64,000 nucleotides of DNA from Desertimonas flava (lineage in GTDB: Bacteria > Actinomycetota > Acidimicrobiia > Acidimicrobiales > Ilumatobacteraceae): positions 1 through 64,000 of the forward strand of contig NZ_QKYK01000029.1 in assembly GCF_003426815.1 (NCBI RefSeq), written 5' to 3'. Position numbers and translations under genes: made by a program. The notes beneath the pieces are model-generated. The model had not been told where the DNA came from. It made no database searches and was given only the letters and a program-made list of their open reading frames with translations. Position 1 is the first letter of the stretch, and every line of letters starts with the position of its first letter. Below are positions 34,763 through 43,200 of the stretch, in pieces.

Positions 34763-34793
34763 ACGGTACGGCTTCAATCGCGCTTGAAGTCAA
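34763..34793 (-). promoter_or_regulatory. Promoter with internal operator, Rieske gene
   Basis: Minus strand -35 TTGACT (34788-34793), -10 TACCGT (34763-34768), spacer 19 nt. The inverted repeat CTTCAA-N6-TTGAAG (34772-34789) lies between them, where a repressor would block polymerase. The -10 stands 7 nt from the ATG. Confidence 0.5.
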
Positions 34794-34841
34794 GGCCGAC
34801 CATCCGCGCCGCAGCGTCGGCCACGAACGACACTTTGCTGC

Positions 34842-36179
34842 GTGGCCGGAGGCCGCACAGCATCCAGGGCGATCGCGTCGGCGATGATGGCCGTCGTCCT
34901 CACCGCATCGGGGCCGGAGGTCGGTGGAGATGGCCCAGCGGACGCGTTCGGCACACGCGCCGGCATCGGCGCGCCACGCCCCTGGTGGCCGACGACGACG
35001 TCGGGAGCGTGGTGGCCGGGCCCGACGACGACGTCGAGCACCACGACCACGACGTCCACGTCCAGCTCCACAACAACGGCCACGTCCACAACAACGGCCA
35101 CGTCGACGACGACCAGCAGCACCACGACGACGACGACGATCGCCACGCCGACCGACGGCGTGCTGTCGATGGCCTTCACCGGTGACTCGTTGTGGCACAG
35201 CCCGCTGTGGGCCGGGGCGCAGGCCAACTGGGCCGCCGCCCACCCCGACGGACCGGCGGGCTACGACTTCACGCCGATGCTCGCCGGGCTGGCCCCACTC
35301 GTCGCCAACGTCGACCTCGCCGTCTGTCACCTCGAGACCCCCATCGCCCCGGAGGGCGAGGGGTTCACCACCGCCCCGCGTTACGGCGTGCCGGCGGAGG
35401 TGGCCGCGGCCACCGCCGCCGCCGGCTTCGACCGGTGCTCGACGGCGAGCAATCACACGCTCGATCGTGGCGTGGCCGGCATCGACCGCACGGTGACCGT
35501 GCTCGAGGCGGCCGGCCTGGGGGTCTCCGGCATGGCCCGCACACCCGACGAGATCGCCCCGCGCGTGTTCATCGTCGACGGCGTGCGGGTGACGCACCTG
35601 TCGTACACGTTCAGCTACAACGGCCTGCGGATGCCCGCCGGCGAAGAGTGGCGATCGGCCACCATCGATCCCGCCCGGATCGTCGCCGACGCCACGGCCG
35701 CCCGAGCCCTGGGCGCCCAGCTCGTGATCGTCAGCATGCACTGGGGCAACGAGAAGGACCACACGATCACCAGCTCCCAGCGCGAGGTCGCGGCGGCGAT
35801 CACCGCGAGCGGGCAGATCGACCTCGTCGTCGGCCACCACGCCCATGTGCTGCAGGGCATCGAGCAGGTCAACGGGGTGTGGGTGATCTACGGACTGGGC
35901 AACGTGGTCTCCAACATGCCCACCGGTTCCACCTGGCCGGCGGCCAGTCAGGACGCCGCCGTCGCAGCCGTGTCGTTCACCCCGCGATCCGACGGGAGCG
36001 GCTTCGACGTCTCGACGCCGGTCATCCATCCCACCTGGTGTGACCGCGACGCCGGCTGGATCGTCCGGCTCGTCCAGCCCACGCTGGCCGACCCGGCCAC
36101 CCCGCCCGGGCTGCGCGCCCGGCTCGAGGCGTCGCTCGCCCGAACGATGACGATCCTCGGACCTTTTGTGCCGCCGTAG
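34842..36179 (+). CDS. CapA-like (PGA-synthesis type) metallophosphatase-fold protein, secreted
   Basis: A 445-residue protein. The N-terminus (1-24) is a signal-like hydrophobic segment. Residues ~50-103 are a low-complexity Trp/Thr/Ser linker. The CapA domain starts near 108: MAFTGDSLWH, VDLAVCHLETP, STASNHTLDRG, VSMHWGNEKDH and DLVVGHHAHVLQG are the metal-ligand motifs of the CapA/PgsA fold. It may act on poly-glutamate or another envelope polymer; in the absence of capB/C genes the substrate is open. The GTG at 34842 was chosen for the signal peptide; 34884 is an alternative. Confidence 0.82.
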   Translation: MAGGRTASRAIASAMMAVVLTASGPEVGGDGPADAFGTRAGIGAPRPWWPTTTSGAWWPGPTTTSSTTTTTSTSSSTTTATSTTTATSTTTSSTTTTTTIATPTDGVLSMAFTGDSLWHSPLWAGAQANWAAAHPDGPAGYDFTPMLAGLAPLVANVDLAVCHLETPIAPEGEGFTTAPRYGVPAEVAAATAAAGFDRCSTASNHTLDRGVAGIDRTVTVLEAAGLGVSGMARTPDEIAPRVFIVDGVRVTHLSYTFSYNGLRMPAGEEWRSATIDPARIVADATAARALGAQLVIVSMHWGNEKDHTITSSQREVAAAITASGQIDLVVGHHAHVLQGIEQVNGVWVIYGLGNVVSNMPTGSTWPAASQDAAVAAVSFTPRSDGSGFDVSTPVIHPTWCDRDAGWIVRLVQPTLADPATPPGLRARLEASLARTMTILGPFVPP

Positions 36180-36190
36180 CCTCCCGGCCG

Positions 36191-36196
36191 TACAGT
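36191..36196 (+). promoter_or_regulatory. -10 element of the folB-folK gene
   Basis: TACAGT, 8 nt before the GTG at 36205; leaderless geometry. Confidence 0.45.
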
Positions 36197-36204
36197 GACC
36201 CGCC

Positions 36205-37074
36205 GTGGGCACTGCACCGCCGACGGGGCCGGCACTCGACCGCATCGAGATACGGGGCCTCGTCGTCACCACGATCGTCGGCGTGCTCACGCACGAACGG
36301 CAGATCGCCCAGCCCCTGCGCATCGACCTCGATCTGCACGTCGACCTGCGCGACGCCGGCCGTTCCGACGACCTCGGCGACACGGCCAACTACGGCGACG
36401 TGGCCGAGCGCGTGGCGGCGGTCGTGCGCGACGCCGACGACCAGCTCCTGGAACGGCTCGCCGACCGTGTCGCGGCGACCGTCCTGACCATCGACCGTGT
36501 CGAGGCGGTCGATGTCACCGTCACCAAGCTTCGTCCGCCGATCCCCGAGCACCTGGACAGCACGGCGGTGCGGATCCACCGCCGCGCCGTCGAGTACACG
36601 GCGACCGGCTCCCACGACGCGATCGTCGCGCTGGGCTCGAACCTCGGCGATCGCGTCGGCTTCCTCCGCCTGGCGGTGTCGTCCCTCCCGGGCGTGGACC
36701 GCGTCTCGCAGGTCTTCGAGACCGACCCGATCGGTGGACCGGATGGTCAGGGCGCGTACCTCAACATGGTGGTCGGCCTGAGGACCTCGCTCGACCCGTA
36801 CGCGCTGCTGCGCCGCTGCCGCCGGATCGAGGTGGCCGCCGGTCGTGAGCGCGTCGTCCACTGGGGCCCCCGCACGCTCGATGTCGACGTGCTGTTCTAC
36901 GACGATGTGAAGCTCGACGACCCCGAGCTGACGATCCCCCACCCCCGGTTCGCCGAGCGGCGCTTCGTCTTGACGCCGCTCGCCGAGGTGGCCCCGGAAC
37001 GCTGTCCTCCGGACTGGAACGAGACGTTGCCACCCGATGGCGTCCACCCCCGCGGTCCGCTCGCCGAGCAGTGA
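36205..37074 (+). CDS. folK: Bifunctional dihydroneopterin aldolase / HPPK (FolB-FolK fusion)
   Basis: A 289-residue fusion for two consecutive folate steps. Residues ~13-118 are dihydroneopterin aldolase (DRIEIRGLVVTTIVGVLTHER, TANYGDVAERV, VTKLRPPIPEHL). Residues ~134-280 are 6-hydroxymethyl-dihydropterin pyrophosphokinase: ALGSNLGDRVGFLRLA, QVFETDPIGGPDGQGAYLNMV, WGPRTLDVDVLFYDD and IPHPRFAERRFVLTPLAE are the HPPK signatures, including the two Mg-binding Asp residues. Separate folB and folK are usual in actinobacteria, and fusions occur in several lineages. It is convergent with a FolP2-like gene, 27 bp apart. Confidence 0.94.
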   Translation: MGTAPPTGPALDRIEIRGLVVTTIVGVLTHERQIAQPLRIDLDLHVDLRDAGRSDDLGDTANYGDVAERVAAVVRDADDQLLERLADRVAATVLTIDRVEAVDVTVTKLRPPIPEHLDSTAVRIHRRAVEYTATGSHDAIVALGSNLGDRVGFLRLAVSSLPGVDRVSQVFETDPIGGPDGQGAYLNMVVGLRTSLDPYALLRRCRRIEVAAGRERVVHWGPRTLDVDVLFYDDVKLDDPELTIPHPRFAERRFVLTPLAEVAPERCPPDWNETLPPDGVHPRGPLAEQ

Positions 37075-37101
37075 GCCCAACGTGAGTCGGTGGCCGGCGA
37101 T

Positions 37102-37854
37102 CTACGCGTCGGGGAGCAGGCGCGCCTCCAGCTCCCGGACCCGCTCGGGGTGGTGCACCCGGCCGTACTCGGGCCGGGCCCGGACGACGATCTCGAGGAG
37201 CTCGTCGTGCTGGTCCGTGCGCTTCCACGGCAGGGCGATGTACAGCGGCAACCCGAAGTGACGCAGCTCGTCGAGGCGCGTGTAGACGTCGCGCTGGTAG
37301 AGGTACCGCTCCTCCCAGGGCCAGTTCGGCGGGGCGAAGCCGGTCCCCGGATCGAGGATGCACCGCGCCCGCATCCCGTACCGGTCGGCCTCAGCGAGGC
37401 GAGCGGCGAAGAACTCCGTGATCGCCTCGATCGGGTCGCTGCCCACCATGGTCATCGCCCGCGGGTTCGGGCCCGACAGGAACGGCAGCACCACAGGCAC
37501 TTCATGCTCCGCGGCGACACGCCACATGTCGTCCTGCTGCATCCCGTCGGCGGCGTTCAGCACGGTCGCCCCGGCCGACAGCGCCCGCTCGGCGACCTCG
37601 GGGCGCCAGGTGTCGACACTGACGTCGATACCGAGTGCGGCGACGGCCGGGATGATGTCGCGCAGGCGCTCCCACTCCACGCGCCAGTCGACGACGGTGG
37701 CGATGTCCGTCGACCCTTGGCCACCGATGTCGATGGCATCGGCGCCGGCGGCGAGCAGCGACCTGGCGCGAGTGAGCGCCGACTCGGGACCGTCGACGAT
37801 CGACTCGGTGTGCAACGAGTCGGGGCTGGCGTTGACGACGCCGAACAAGCGCAT
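37102..37854 (-). CDS. Dihydropteroate synthase-like protein (FolP2-like, atypical)
   Basis: A 250-residue pterin-binding TIM barrel. GVVNASPDSLH matches the start of DHPS, and LNAADGM and LDPGTGFAP match later strands. The catalytic loop that reads DVGGESTRPG in true DHPS is DIGGQGSTDIA here, and the C-terminal SxR phosphate motif is replaced (ALPWKRT). It therefore may not make dihydropteroate. In mycobacteria the FolP2 paralogue, also reported to lack DHPS activity, sits beside gpgS as here. TAGGGT (37863-37868, minus strand) 8 nt upstream supports the ATG at 37854. Confidence 0.8.
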   Translation of the reverse strand: MRLFGVVNASPDSLHTESIVDGPESALTRARSLLAAGADAIDIGGQGSTDIATVVDWRVEWERLRDIIPAVAALGIDVSVDTWRPEVAERALSAGATVLNAADGMQQDDMWRVAAEHEVPVVLPFLSGPNPRAMTMVGSDPIEAITEFFAARLAEADRYGMRARCILDPGTGFAPPNWPWEERYLYQRDVYTRLDELRHFGLPLYIALPWKRTDQHDELLEIVVRARPEYGRVHHPERVRELEARLLPDA

Positions 37855-37862
37855 GGGGAGGC

Positions 37863-37868
37863 ACCCTA
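37863..37868 (-). promoter_or_regulatory. -10 element of the FolP2-like gene
   Basis: TAGGGT on the minus strand, 8 nt before the ATG at 37854, inside the 14-bp gap to the divergent gpgS. The promoters of the two genes must therefore overlap each other's coding regions. Confidence 0.45.
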
Positions 37869-38747
37869 GTGACCGTGATCCGCACCTTCCCGACCGCCGG
37901 CTGGACCCCGGCGGCGGCCGCCGCGGCGAAGGGCGACACGACAGTGACGCTGTGCTTCCCGTGCCGTGACGAGGCGGCGACCATCGGACCGCTCGTCGCC
38001 GCGGCACGGGCCCGGCTGGTCGACGACACCGGGCTGGTCGACGAGTTGCTCGTGCTCGACGACCGCTCGACCGACGCGACGGCCGCCACGGCCGCATCGG
38101 CCGGGGCGACCGTCGTGTCGATCGACGACGTCCACCGCGTTCATGGCGCCGGCCACGGGAAGGGCAATGCGCTGTGGGCGTCGCTGCTGGTGTCGCAAGG
38201 CGATCTGGTCGTCTGGTGCGACGGTGACGTGACGACGTTCGAACCGGTGTGGGTCGCCCACCTGCTCGCCCCGCTGCTCACCGATCCCACGGTCGATCTC
38301 GTCAAGGCGCTGTACCACCGACCCACCACCGACGGCGGTGGTGGCCGGACCACCGAGCTGGTCGCCCGGCCGTTGCTCTCGCTGTTCGCCCCCGACCTCG
38401 CCGGGCTCGCCCAACCGCTGTCGGGCGAGTACGCCGGTCGGCGGAGCGCCCTGGAGGCGATCCCGTTCGTCGAGGGATGGGGCGCCGAGATCGGCATGGT
38501 GCTCGACATCACCGCCCGCTCCGGTGCGCGGGCGATCGCCCAGGTCGATCTCGGCGAACGGAGGCACCGGCACCGCAGTCTCCACGAGTTGTCGGTCCAG
38601 GCCGCCGAAGTGCTGGCGACGGCGCTCGGCCGTGTCGGCCGCGGCGCCGACCAGGGGGCCGAAGCAGTCCCTGCGTTGCACCGAGCCGACGGTTCGGTCG
38701 TGCCGCTGCATCTCGCCGAGCGACCGCCGATCGCCAGCCTCGCCTGA
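37869..38747 (+). CDS. gpgS: Glucosyl-3-phosphoglycerate synthase
   Basis: A 292-residue GT-A glycosyltransferase (GT81). It transfers glucose from NDP-glucose to 3-phosphoglycerate, the first step to glucosylglycerate and, in mycobacteria, to methylglucose lipopolysaccharides. Visible motifs: LCFPCRDEAATIG, LLVLDDRSTDATA, GKGNALWASL, the DGD metal motif (VVWCDGDVT), TELVARPLLSLFAPDLAG, QPLSGEYAGRRSALEAIPF and AIAQVDLGERRHRHR. The product helps under salt or nitrogen stress, which fits the nearby osmoprotectant importer. It is divergent from the FolP2-like gene. Confidence 0.92.
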   Translation: MTVIRTFPTAGWTPAAAAAAKGDTTVTLCFPCRDEAATIGPLVAAARARLVDDTGLVDELLVLDDRSTDATAATAASAGATVVSIDDVHRVHGAGHGKGNALWASLLVSQGDLVVWCDGDVTTFEPVWVAHLLAPLLTDPTVDLVKALYHRPTTDGGGGRTTELVARPLLSLFAPDLAGLAQPLSGEYAGRRSALEAIPFVEGWGAEIGMVLDITARSGARAIAQVDLGERRHRHRSLHELSVQAAEVLATALGRVGRGADQGAEAVPALHRADGSVVPLHLAERPPIASLA

Positions 38748-38833
38748 AGCGGGCCGCCGGCGAACGGTGTATCACGCGGCGTCGCCGTGGCTCCCCATCT
38801 CCGGGCGGTGTTGGGGCGAACCAGGAGGGCACG

Positions 38834-40393
38834 ATGCCATCGACCACGACCGCCACGCGCCGCACGTCCCGTGCGGCGACCACCTCGTCCCGCAAGCGTG
38901 CTGCCACCCGCAGCGTGAGCAGTCCGCTCGCCGACGTCGGGGTGCCCAGTCCCTACGCCCTGGCCGAGCTCATCGTCGGCCGGCCGATCGACTGGAAGGC
39001 GGTCGACGATCGCCCGGCCCTGCTCGAGTCGATCTTCCAGATGCCCTACGCCGACCTCTTCTCGCCGGCCAACGGCTCGCCGCTCTACATCGGTCAGGTA
39101 CAGGGCAAGGACGGGCGGATCCAGCACGGTCGACCGACGCTGGACCGGACCGCGCCGCGCGACCACGAACTCGACGACGTCCGCACGCTCGCCGACCTCG
39201 TCGCCCGCCTCGGCGCCAAGGCGGCCGACGTGCCGATCCGGGCCGTGTCCCAGGGCAGCAACGACGTGATGGTCCGGCTCGGTGAGACAGCGGCGCAGCG
39301 CAACCGCAGGTGGGCCGACCTGTTCGACGACCAGCTGATCGACCTCATCTTCCCGCCGCTGCTCGGGTACCACCCCGATGGGCTCACGTGGACCGACGGC
39401 GGACGTTTCTACAACGAGGGCACCGAGTTCCTCGATCCCGTGCAGGGCGCGGTCGGCGACTGCTACGTGATCGCCGCCATGTCCTCGGTCGCCTGGTCGA
39501 TGCCGTTCACGATCGCCGACCGCAACCGGGCGACGGCGCTGGACAATGAGGCGTTCCGCCACCAGATCGGCTTCTACGGCGACGGCGGCGTGGAGAACGT
39601 CGAGGTGACCGATCGCATCCTCCTCAACTCGTGGGGTGGCACGCACTTCGCTCGCTCGAACGAGGCGGGCGAGATCTGGCCAGCCGTGTACGAGAAGGCT
39701 TACGCCAAGTGGCGGCTCGGCGAGATCACCGACTACCCGGCGATCCCCAACATCGCCGGCGGCGACCCGTCGATCGCCTGCCGGCAGCTGACCGGCCTGA
39801 GCGACTACCGCAACTGGCACAACTCGTACTCGGCGTCGCAGATCCTCGATCTCGTCAAGGCCCACACGGTCAACGGGCGCACGACGACCCCGATGGTCTC
39901 GTGGACGCACTGGGACGATCCCGAGCAGACCGACGACGCCGCCGACGTCGCGTACCGCGATGCCAACGTCGTCGCATCGCACGCCTATTCGGTGCTCGGT
40001 TGGCTGCAACGACGTGAGTTCGTCATCGACTGGAACCATCTCGTGATCCCCGATCGGGTCATCCCCGACTGGGTGATCCCCGACGGTCCGTTCCCCGGGC
40101 CCGGTCCCGACCCGGGTCCGTTCGTGGGCGGTTCGATACCCGTCACCCCGGCGAACCGCGTGTACCTGGAGACCCGCTTCCGGTTCCCCCTGCGCACACG
40201 GCTCGTCGACTACGTGGTCCTCCGCAACCCGTGGGGCTACTGCGAGGCGACGGGCACGTCCGTCACGTCGGGCACCCATCGTGCCAACGACATCTCGTGG
40301 TGGCGCGACATCCCGCTCGGCACGGACGGCGTGTTCGCCATGGAGATCGGCGCCTATCACCGGTACTTCGCCGGGACGGGCGGCGCGCACTGA
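38834..40393 (+). CDS. Calpain-family (C2) cysteine protease-like protein
   Basis: A 519-residue protein with a basic, Ser/Thr/Arg-rich N-terminus (1-30). The papain-fold calpain core is clear: oxyanion Q204 and nucleophile C210 (DPVQGAVGDCYVIAAMSSVAW), His H383 (ASHAYSVLG) and Asn N465 (VLRNPWGY). All three catalytic residues are kept, so it is probably active. A Pro-rich insert (~404-430, with VIPD repeats and PGPGPDPGP) separates His and Asn. There is no signal peptide and no calcium EF-hands, so it is likely cytoplasmic. A Shine-Dalgarno (AGGAGGG) precedes the ATG. Target unknown. Confidence 0.86.
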   Translation: MPSTTTATRRTSRAATTSSRKRAATRSVSSPLADVGVPSPYALAELIVGRPIDWKAVDDRPALLESIFQMPYADLFSPANGSPLYIGQVQGKDGRIQHGRPTLDRTAPRDHELDDVRTLADLVARLGAKAADVPIRAVSQGSNDVMVRLGETAAQRNRRWADLFDDQLIDLIFPPLLGYHPDGLTWTDGGRFYNEGTEFLDPVQGAVGDCYVIAAMSSVAWSMPFTIADRNRATALDNEAFRHQIGFYGDGGVENVEVTDRILLNSWGGTHFARSNEAGEIWPAVYEKAYAKWRLGEITDYPAIPNIAGGDPSIACRQLTGLSDYRNWHNSYSASQILDLVKAHTVNGRTTTPMVSWTHWDDPEQTDDAADVAYRDANVVASHAYSVLGWLQRREFVIDWNHLVIPDRVIPDWVIPDGPFPGPGPDPGPFVGGSIPVTPANRVYLETRFRFPLRTRLVDYVVLRNPWGYCEATGTSVTSGTHRANDISWWRDIPLGTDGVFAMEIGAYHRYFAGTGGAH

Positions 40394-40419
40394 CACCATC
40401 CCGACGCGACGTGTCAGCT

Positions 40420-40456
40420 GACGTAACAGATGGTGCCAGGCACCATCTGTTACGTC
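40420..40456. terminator. Perfect 17-bp hairpin between convergent genes
   Basis: Arms 40420-40436 and 40440-40456 are exact complements with a CAG loop and core GGTGCCAGGCACC. It lies in the 101-bp gap between the calpain-like gene (+) and the molybdenum hydroxylase (-). Outer arm bases differ from those of the related hairpin at 28569 but still pair. Confidence 0.75.
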
Positions 40457-40494
40457 CGAGGTGGGGCGGGGCGCTTATTGGGGCTAGCCCGGGG

Positions 40495-43122
40495 CTAGGC
40501 CGGGTCGGTCCCGGGGCGCATGGGAAGGGTGGTGCGCCACCCGCCGTCGAGGTCGTGGAGCGCGGCCGCGACGGCGGGTGCGGTGGGCACCAGGCCGATC
40601 TCGCCCACCCCCTTGATGCCGTAGGGCGACCGTGGCTGGGGAACCTCGACGAGGTGCACCTCGATCTCGGGCACGTCCTTGGCCCGCAGGATGCCGAGCT
40701 GGCGCAGCGTCGAGAACTGCGGGAACCCGGTCTCGGGATCGGTGGGGAACTCCTCGGTCAGGGCGTAGCCGAGGCCCATGTGCACGCTGCCCTCGATCTG
40801 ACCGGTGCACAGCTGCGGGTTGACGGCCCGACCGACGTCGTGTACGGCGACGACGCGCTCGATCTTGCCCGACTCTCGGTCGACGATGACGAGCTGCGCC
40901 GCATACCCGAACGCCGAGTGGATGGTCGGGGTCGGATTGGCCGGGTCGCCGAGCTTGGCCGTCCAGTCGATGACGTGCTCGCCGTGGTGATCGACGTCGG
41001 GCGTGCAACCGGCCGCGATGGCGGCGGCGCAGGCGCGCTGAACGGCGCCGGCGGCCATCAGGGTCCCGCGCGAACCGGTGGTCTGACCGAAGCCGAGTTG
41101 TCGTGACGTGTCGACGATGACGTCGATGCGATCGGGGTCGATGCCCAGCTCCTCGGCGGCGACCTGGACGGCGACGGTGTGGACGCCTTGGCCCATCTCG
41201 GTCCAGCCGTGGCGCACCTCGACCCGTTGGTCGGACGAGCGGAACCGCACGACGGCGCCGGACACCTCGCGGAACCCGTTGCCGAGTCCGGAGTTCTTCA
41301 GGCCGAGCCCGAGCCCGACGGCCTTGCCCGCGGCGCGGGCGGCGTCGTAGGCCGGCCGGATGGCGTCGAGGCAGGCCTCGGCCCCGGCGGCGCCGTCGTC
41401 CATGATCTGTCCCGGCCCCCACAGCACCCCGGGCCGGATGACGTTGCGCTTGCGGATCTCCCACCCGCTGATCCCGACGGCTGCGGCGAGCCGGTCGAGC
41501 ACGCCGTCCATGGCGAACTGGGCCTGGTTGGCCCCGAAGCCGCGGAACGCGCCGCAGACGAGGTTGTTGGTGCGGGCGGCGATCGCCTCGACGTCGACGT
41601 TGGGCACGTGGTACGGGCCGGTGGCGTGTCCGGCCGCCCGCTCGAGCACCTTCATGCCGACCGACGCGTAAGCGCCGGAATCGCCGACGGCCCGGACCTT
41701 GATGGCCGTGAGGACGCCGGCGGCGTCGCAGCCGGCCCAGTACTCGAGGCGCACCGGGTGGCGCTTGGCGTGCATGCGGAAGCTCTCCTCGCGCGACAGC
41801 GTGCACTTGACCGGCCGGCCGATGAGCCAGGCCGCGAGTGAGGCGTGCGCCTGGTTGCTCATGTCCTCCTTGCCGCCGAACGCGCCGCCGTTGGAGACGA
41901 GCTCGACGGTGACCCGATCGGTGGCGACGCCGAGCATCCGGCAGATGTCGTCACGGTCGTCCCACACGCCCTGCCCGCCGGAGTACACGTGCATCGTGTC
42001 CGTGGTGCCGTCGGGGCCCAGCGTGGGCACGGCGAGCGTGGATTCCGGCTCGAGGAAGGCGTGCTCGATGCGTTGGGTCTGGAACACCTCGTGCACGGTG
42101 TGGGCACTGGCTGTGAGCGCCGCGTCGACGTCGCCGCGTGCGTAGGCACTGACCGACAAGACGTTGGTGTCGGTGCCCCAGACGGCGACGTCGGCCGTGG
42201 GTTCGATGGCGGCCAAGGGATCGGTGACGGGAGGCAGGACATCGTAGGAGACGTCGACGAGCGTGGCCGCCGCCCGGGCCTGCTGGCGGGTCTCGGCGAT
42301 GACGACGGCGAGCACGTCGCCGGCGTACGACGTGCGCCCGCCGACCGGGATCATCACCGGCCAGTCCTTGTAGATGATGCCGACCCGCAGCTCGGCGGGG
42401 ATGTCGGCCGCGGTCAGCACGGCGACGGCACCAGGCGCAGCGGCGGCTGCCACCGTGTCGATGGCAATGATGTCGGCGCGGGCGTGGTCGGTGTAGCGGA
42501 GGGCGGCGTGCAGCATTCCCGGTACGCGGATGTCGTCGACGTAGCCGCGGTCGCCCAGCGTGAGCTCGGCTGCCTGGTACTTGGACCCCGACGCTCCGAT
42601 CCCGCGACCCAGTTCCGGCTCGAACGTCTTGCCCTTGGCGACCGCCTCGATGGCGTCGAGCACCTTGACGTACCCAGTGCAGCGGCACAGGTGGGCGCCG
42701 AGATGCGGGGCCATGGCCGCCCGGTCGAGCTCCGCGCCCTTGCGGTCGATCTGCGACTTCGCGCGCATGACGATGCCGGGGATGCAGAACCCACACTGCA
42801 GACCGCCGCACGCGGCGAAGGCACCGGCGAAGCTGTCGCGCTCGGCCTGATCGACCCCCTCGAGCGTGACGACCGACTTACCGGCCACCTTCTCCAGCGG
42901 AAGGTTGCAGCTGACGACGGCCTTGCCGTCGACGTGCACCGTGCAGCAGCCGCACTGCCCCGAGGGCGAGCACCCGTCCTTGGGCGAGGTGATGTCGAGC
43001 TCCTCGCGCAACGCCGCCAGCAGGTGGGGATGGTCGCCCCTCACCGTGACCGGCGTGCCGTTGACCGTGAACGCAACGCTCGCCGCCGATGGGGACGCGG
43101 GGGCCTCGCTCTCGGTCGTCAT
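40495..43122 (-). CDS. Fused [2Fe-2S]/molybdopterin hydroxylase, Se-dependent xanthine dehydrogenase-like
   Basis: An 875-residue molybdenum hydroxylase. Residues ~15-165 hold two [2Fe-2S] domains (GCSPSGQCGCC; LQCGFCIPG with HLCRCTGY). Residues ~185-870 are the Mo-cofactor domains: GGAFGGKEDM, CGAFRGFGANQ, TEMGQGVHT, and the catalytic Glu in KGVGEIGLVPTA. The order, the missing FAD domain and the KDWPVMIPVG segment resemble proteins annotated as selenium-dependent xanthine dehydrogenase. An unknown heterocyclic compound or aldehyde could be the substrate. No FAD subunit, Mo-chaperone or selenium genes adjoin; an SsnA-like gene, often linked with this family, lies about 9.4 kb away. Confidence 0.86.
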   Translation of the reverse strand: MTTESEAPASPSAASVAFTVNGTPVTVRGDHPHLLAALREELDITSPKDGCSPSGQCGCCTVHVDGKAVVSCNLPLEKVAGKSVVTLEGVDQAERDSFAGAFAACGGLQCGFCIPGIVMRAKSQIDRKGAELDRAAMAPHLGAHLCRCTGYVKVLDAIEAVAKGKTFEPELGRGIGASGSKYQAAELTLGDRGYVDDIRVPGMLHAALRYTDHARADIIAIDTVAAAAAPGAVAVLTAADIPAELRVGIIYKDWPVMIPVGGRTSYAGDVLAVVIAETRQQARAAATLVDVSYDVLPPVTDPLAAIEPTADVAVWGTDTNVLSVSAYARGDVDAALTASAHTVHEVFQTQRIEHAFLEPESTLAVPTLGPDGTTDTMHVYSGGQGVWDDRDDICRMLGVATDRVTVELVSNGGAFGGKEDMSNQAHASLAAWLIGRPVKCTLSREESFRMHAKRHPVRLEYWAGCDAAGVLTAIKVRAVGDSGAYASVGMKVLERAAGHATGPYHVPNVDVEAIAARTNNLVCGAFRGFGANQAQFAMDGVLDRLAAAVGISGWEIRKRNVIRPGVLWGPGQIMDDGAAGAEACLDAIRPAYDAARAAGKAVGLGLGLKNSGLGNGFREVSGAVVRFRSSDQRVEVRHGWTEMGQGVHTVAVQVAAEELGIDPDRIDVIVDTSRQLGFGQTTGSRGTLMAAGAVQRACAAAIAAGCTPDVDHHGEHVIDWTAKLGDPANPTPTIHSAFGYAAQLVIVDRESGKIERVVAVHDVGRAVNPQLCTGQIEGSVHMGLGYALTEEFPTDPETGFPQFSTLRQLGILRAKDVPEIEVHLVEVPQPRSPYGIKGVGEIGLVPTAPAVAAALHDLDGGWRTTLPMRPGTDPA

Positions 43123-43125
43123 GAC

Positions 43126-43140
43126 TTAACAGTTTGTCAA
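43126..43140. promoter_or_regulatory. Candidate operator upstream of the molybdenum hydroxylase
   Basis: Minus strand TTGACAAACTGTTAA is a near-perfect palindrome TTnACA-N3-TGTnAA ending 3 nt before the ATG at 43122. It is A/T-rich against a G/C-rich background, as for a GntR- or TetR-type site. Confidence 0.45.
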
Positions 43141-43200
43141 AGGATCGATCCCGCCGCCATGTTCACGACGCTTCTGTCACACGGCGTTCACGCCGTCCGT

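Noticed and set aside
40495-43122. Selenocysteine codon (in-frame TGA) in the molybdenum hydroxylase
   Set aside because: The frame is open for 875 codons without internal TGA, so selenium, if any, is not inserted by translation.
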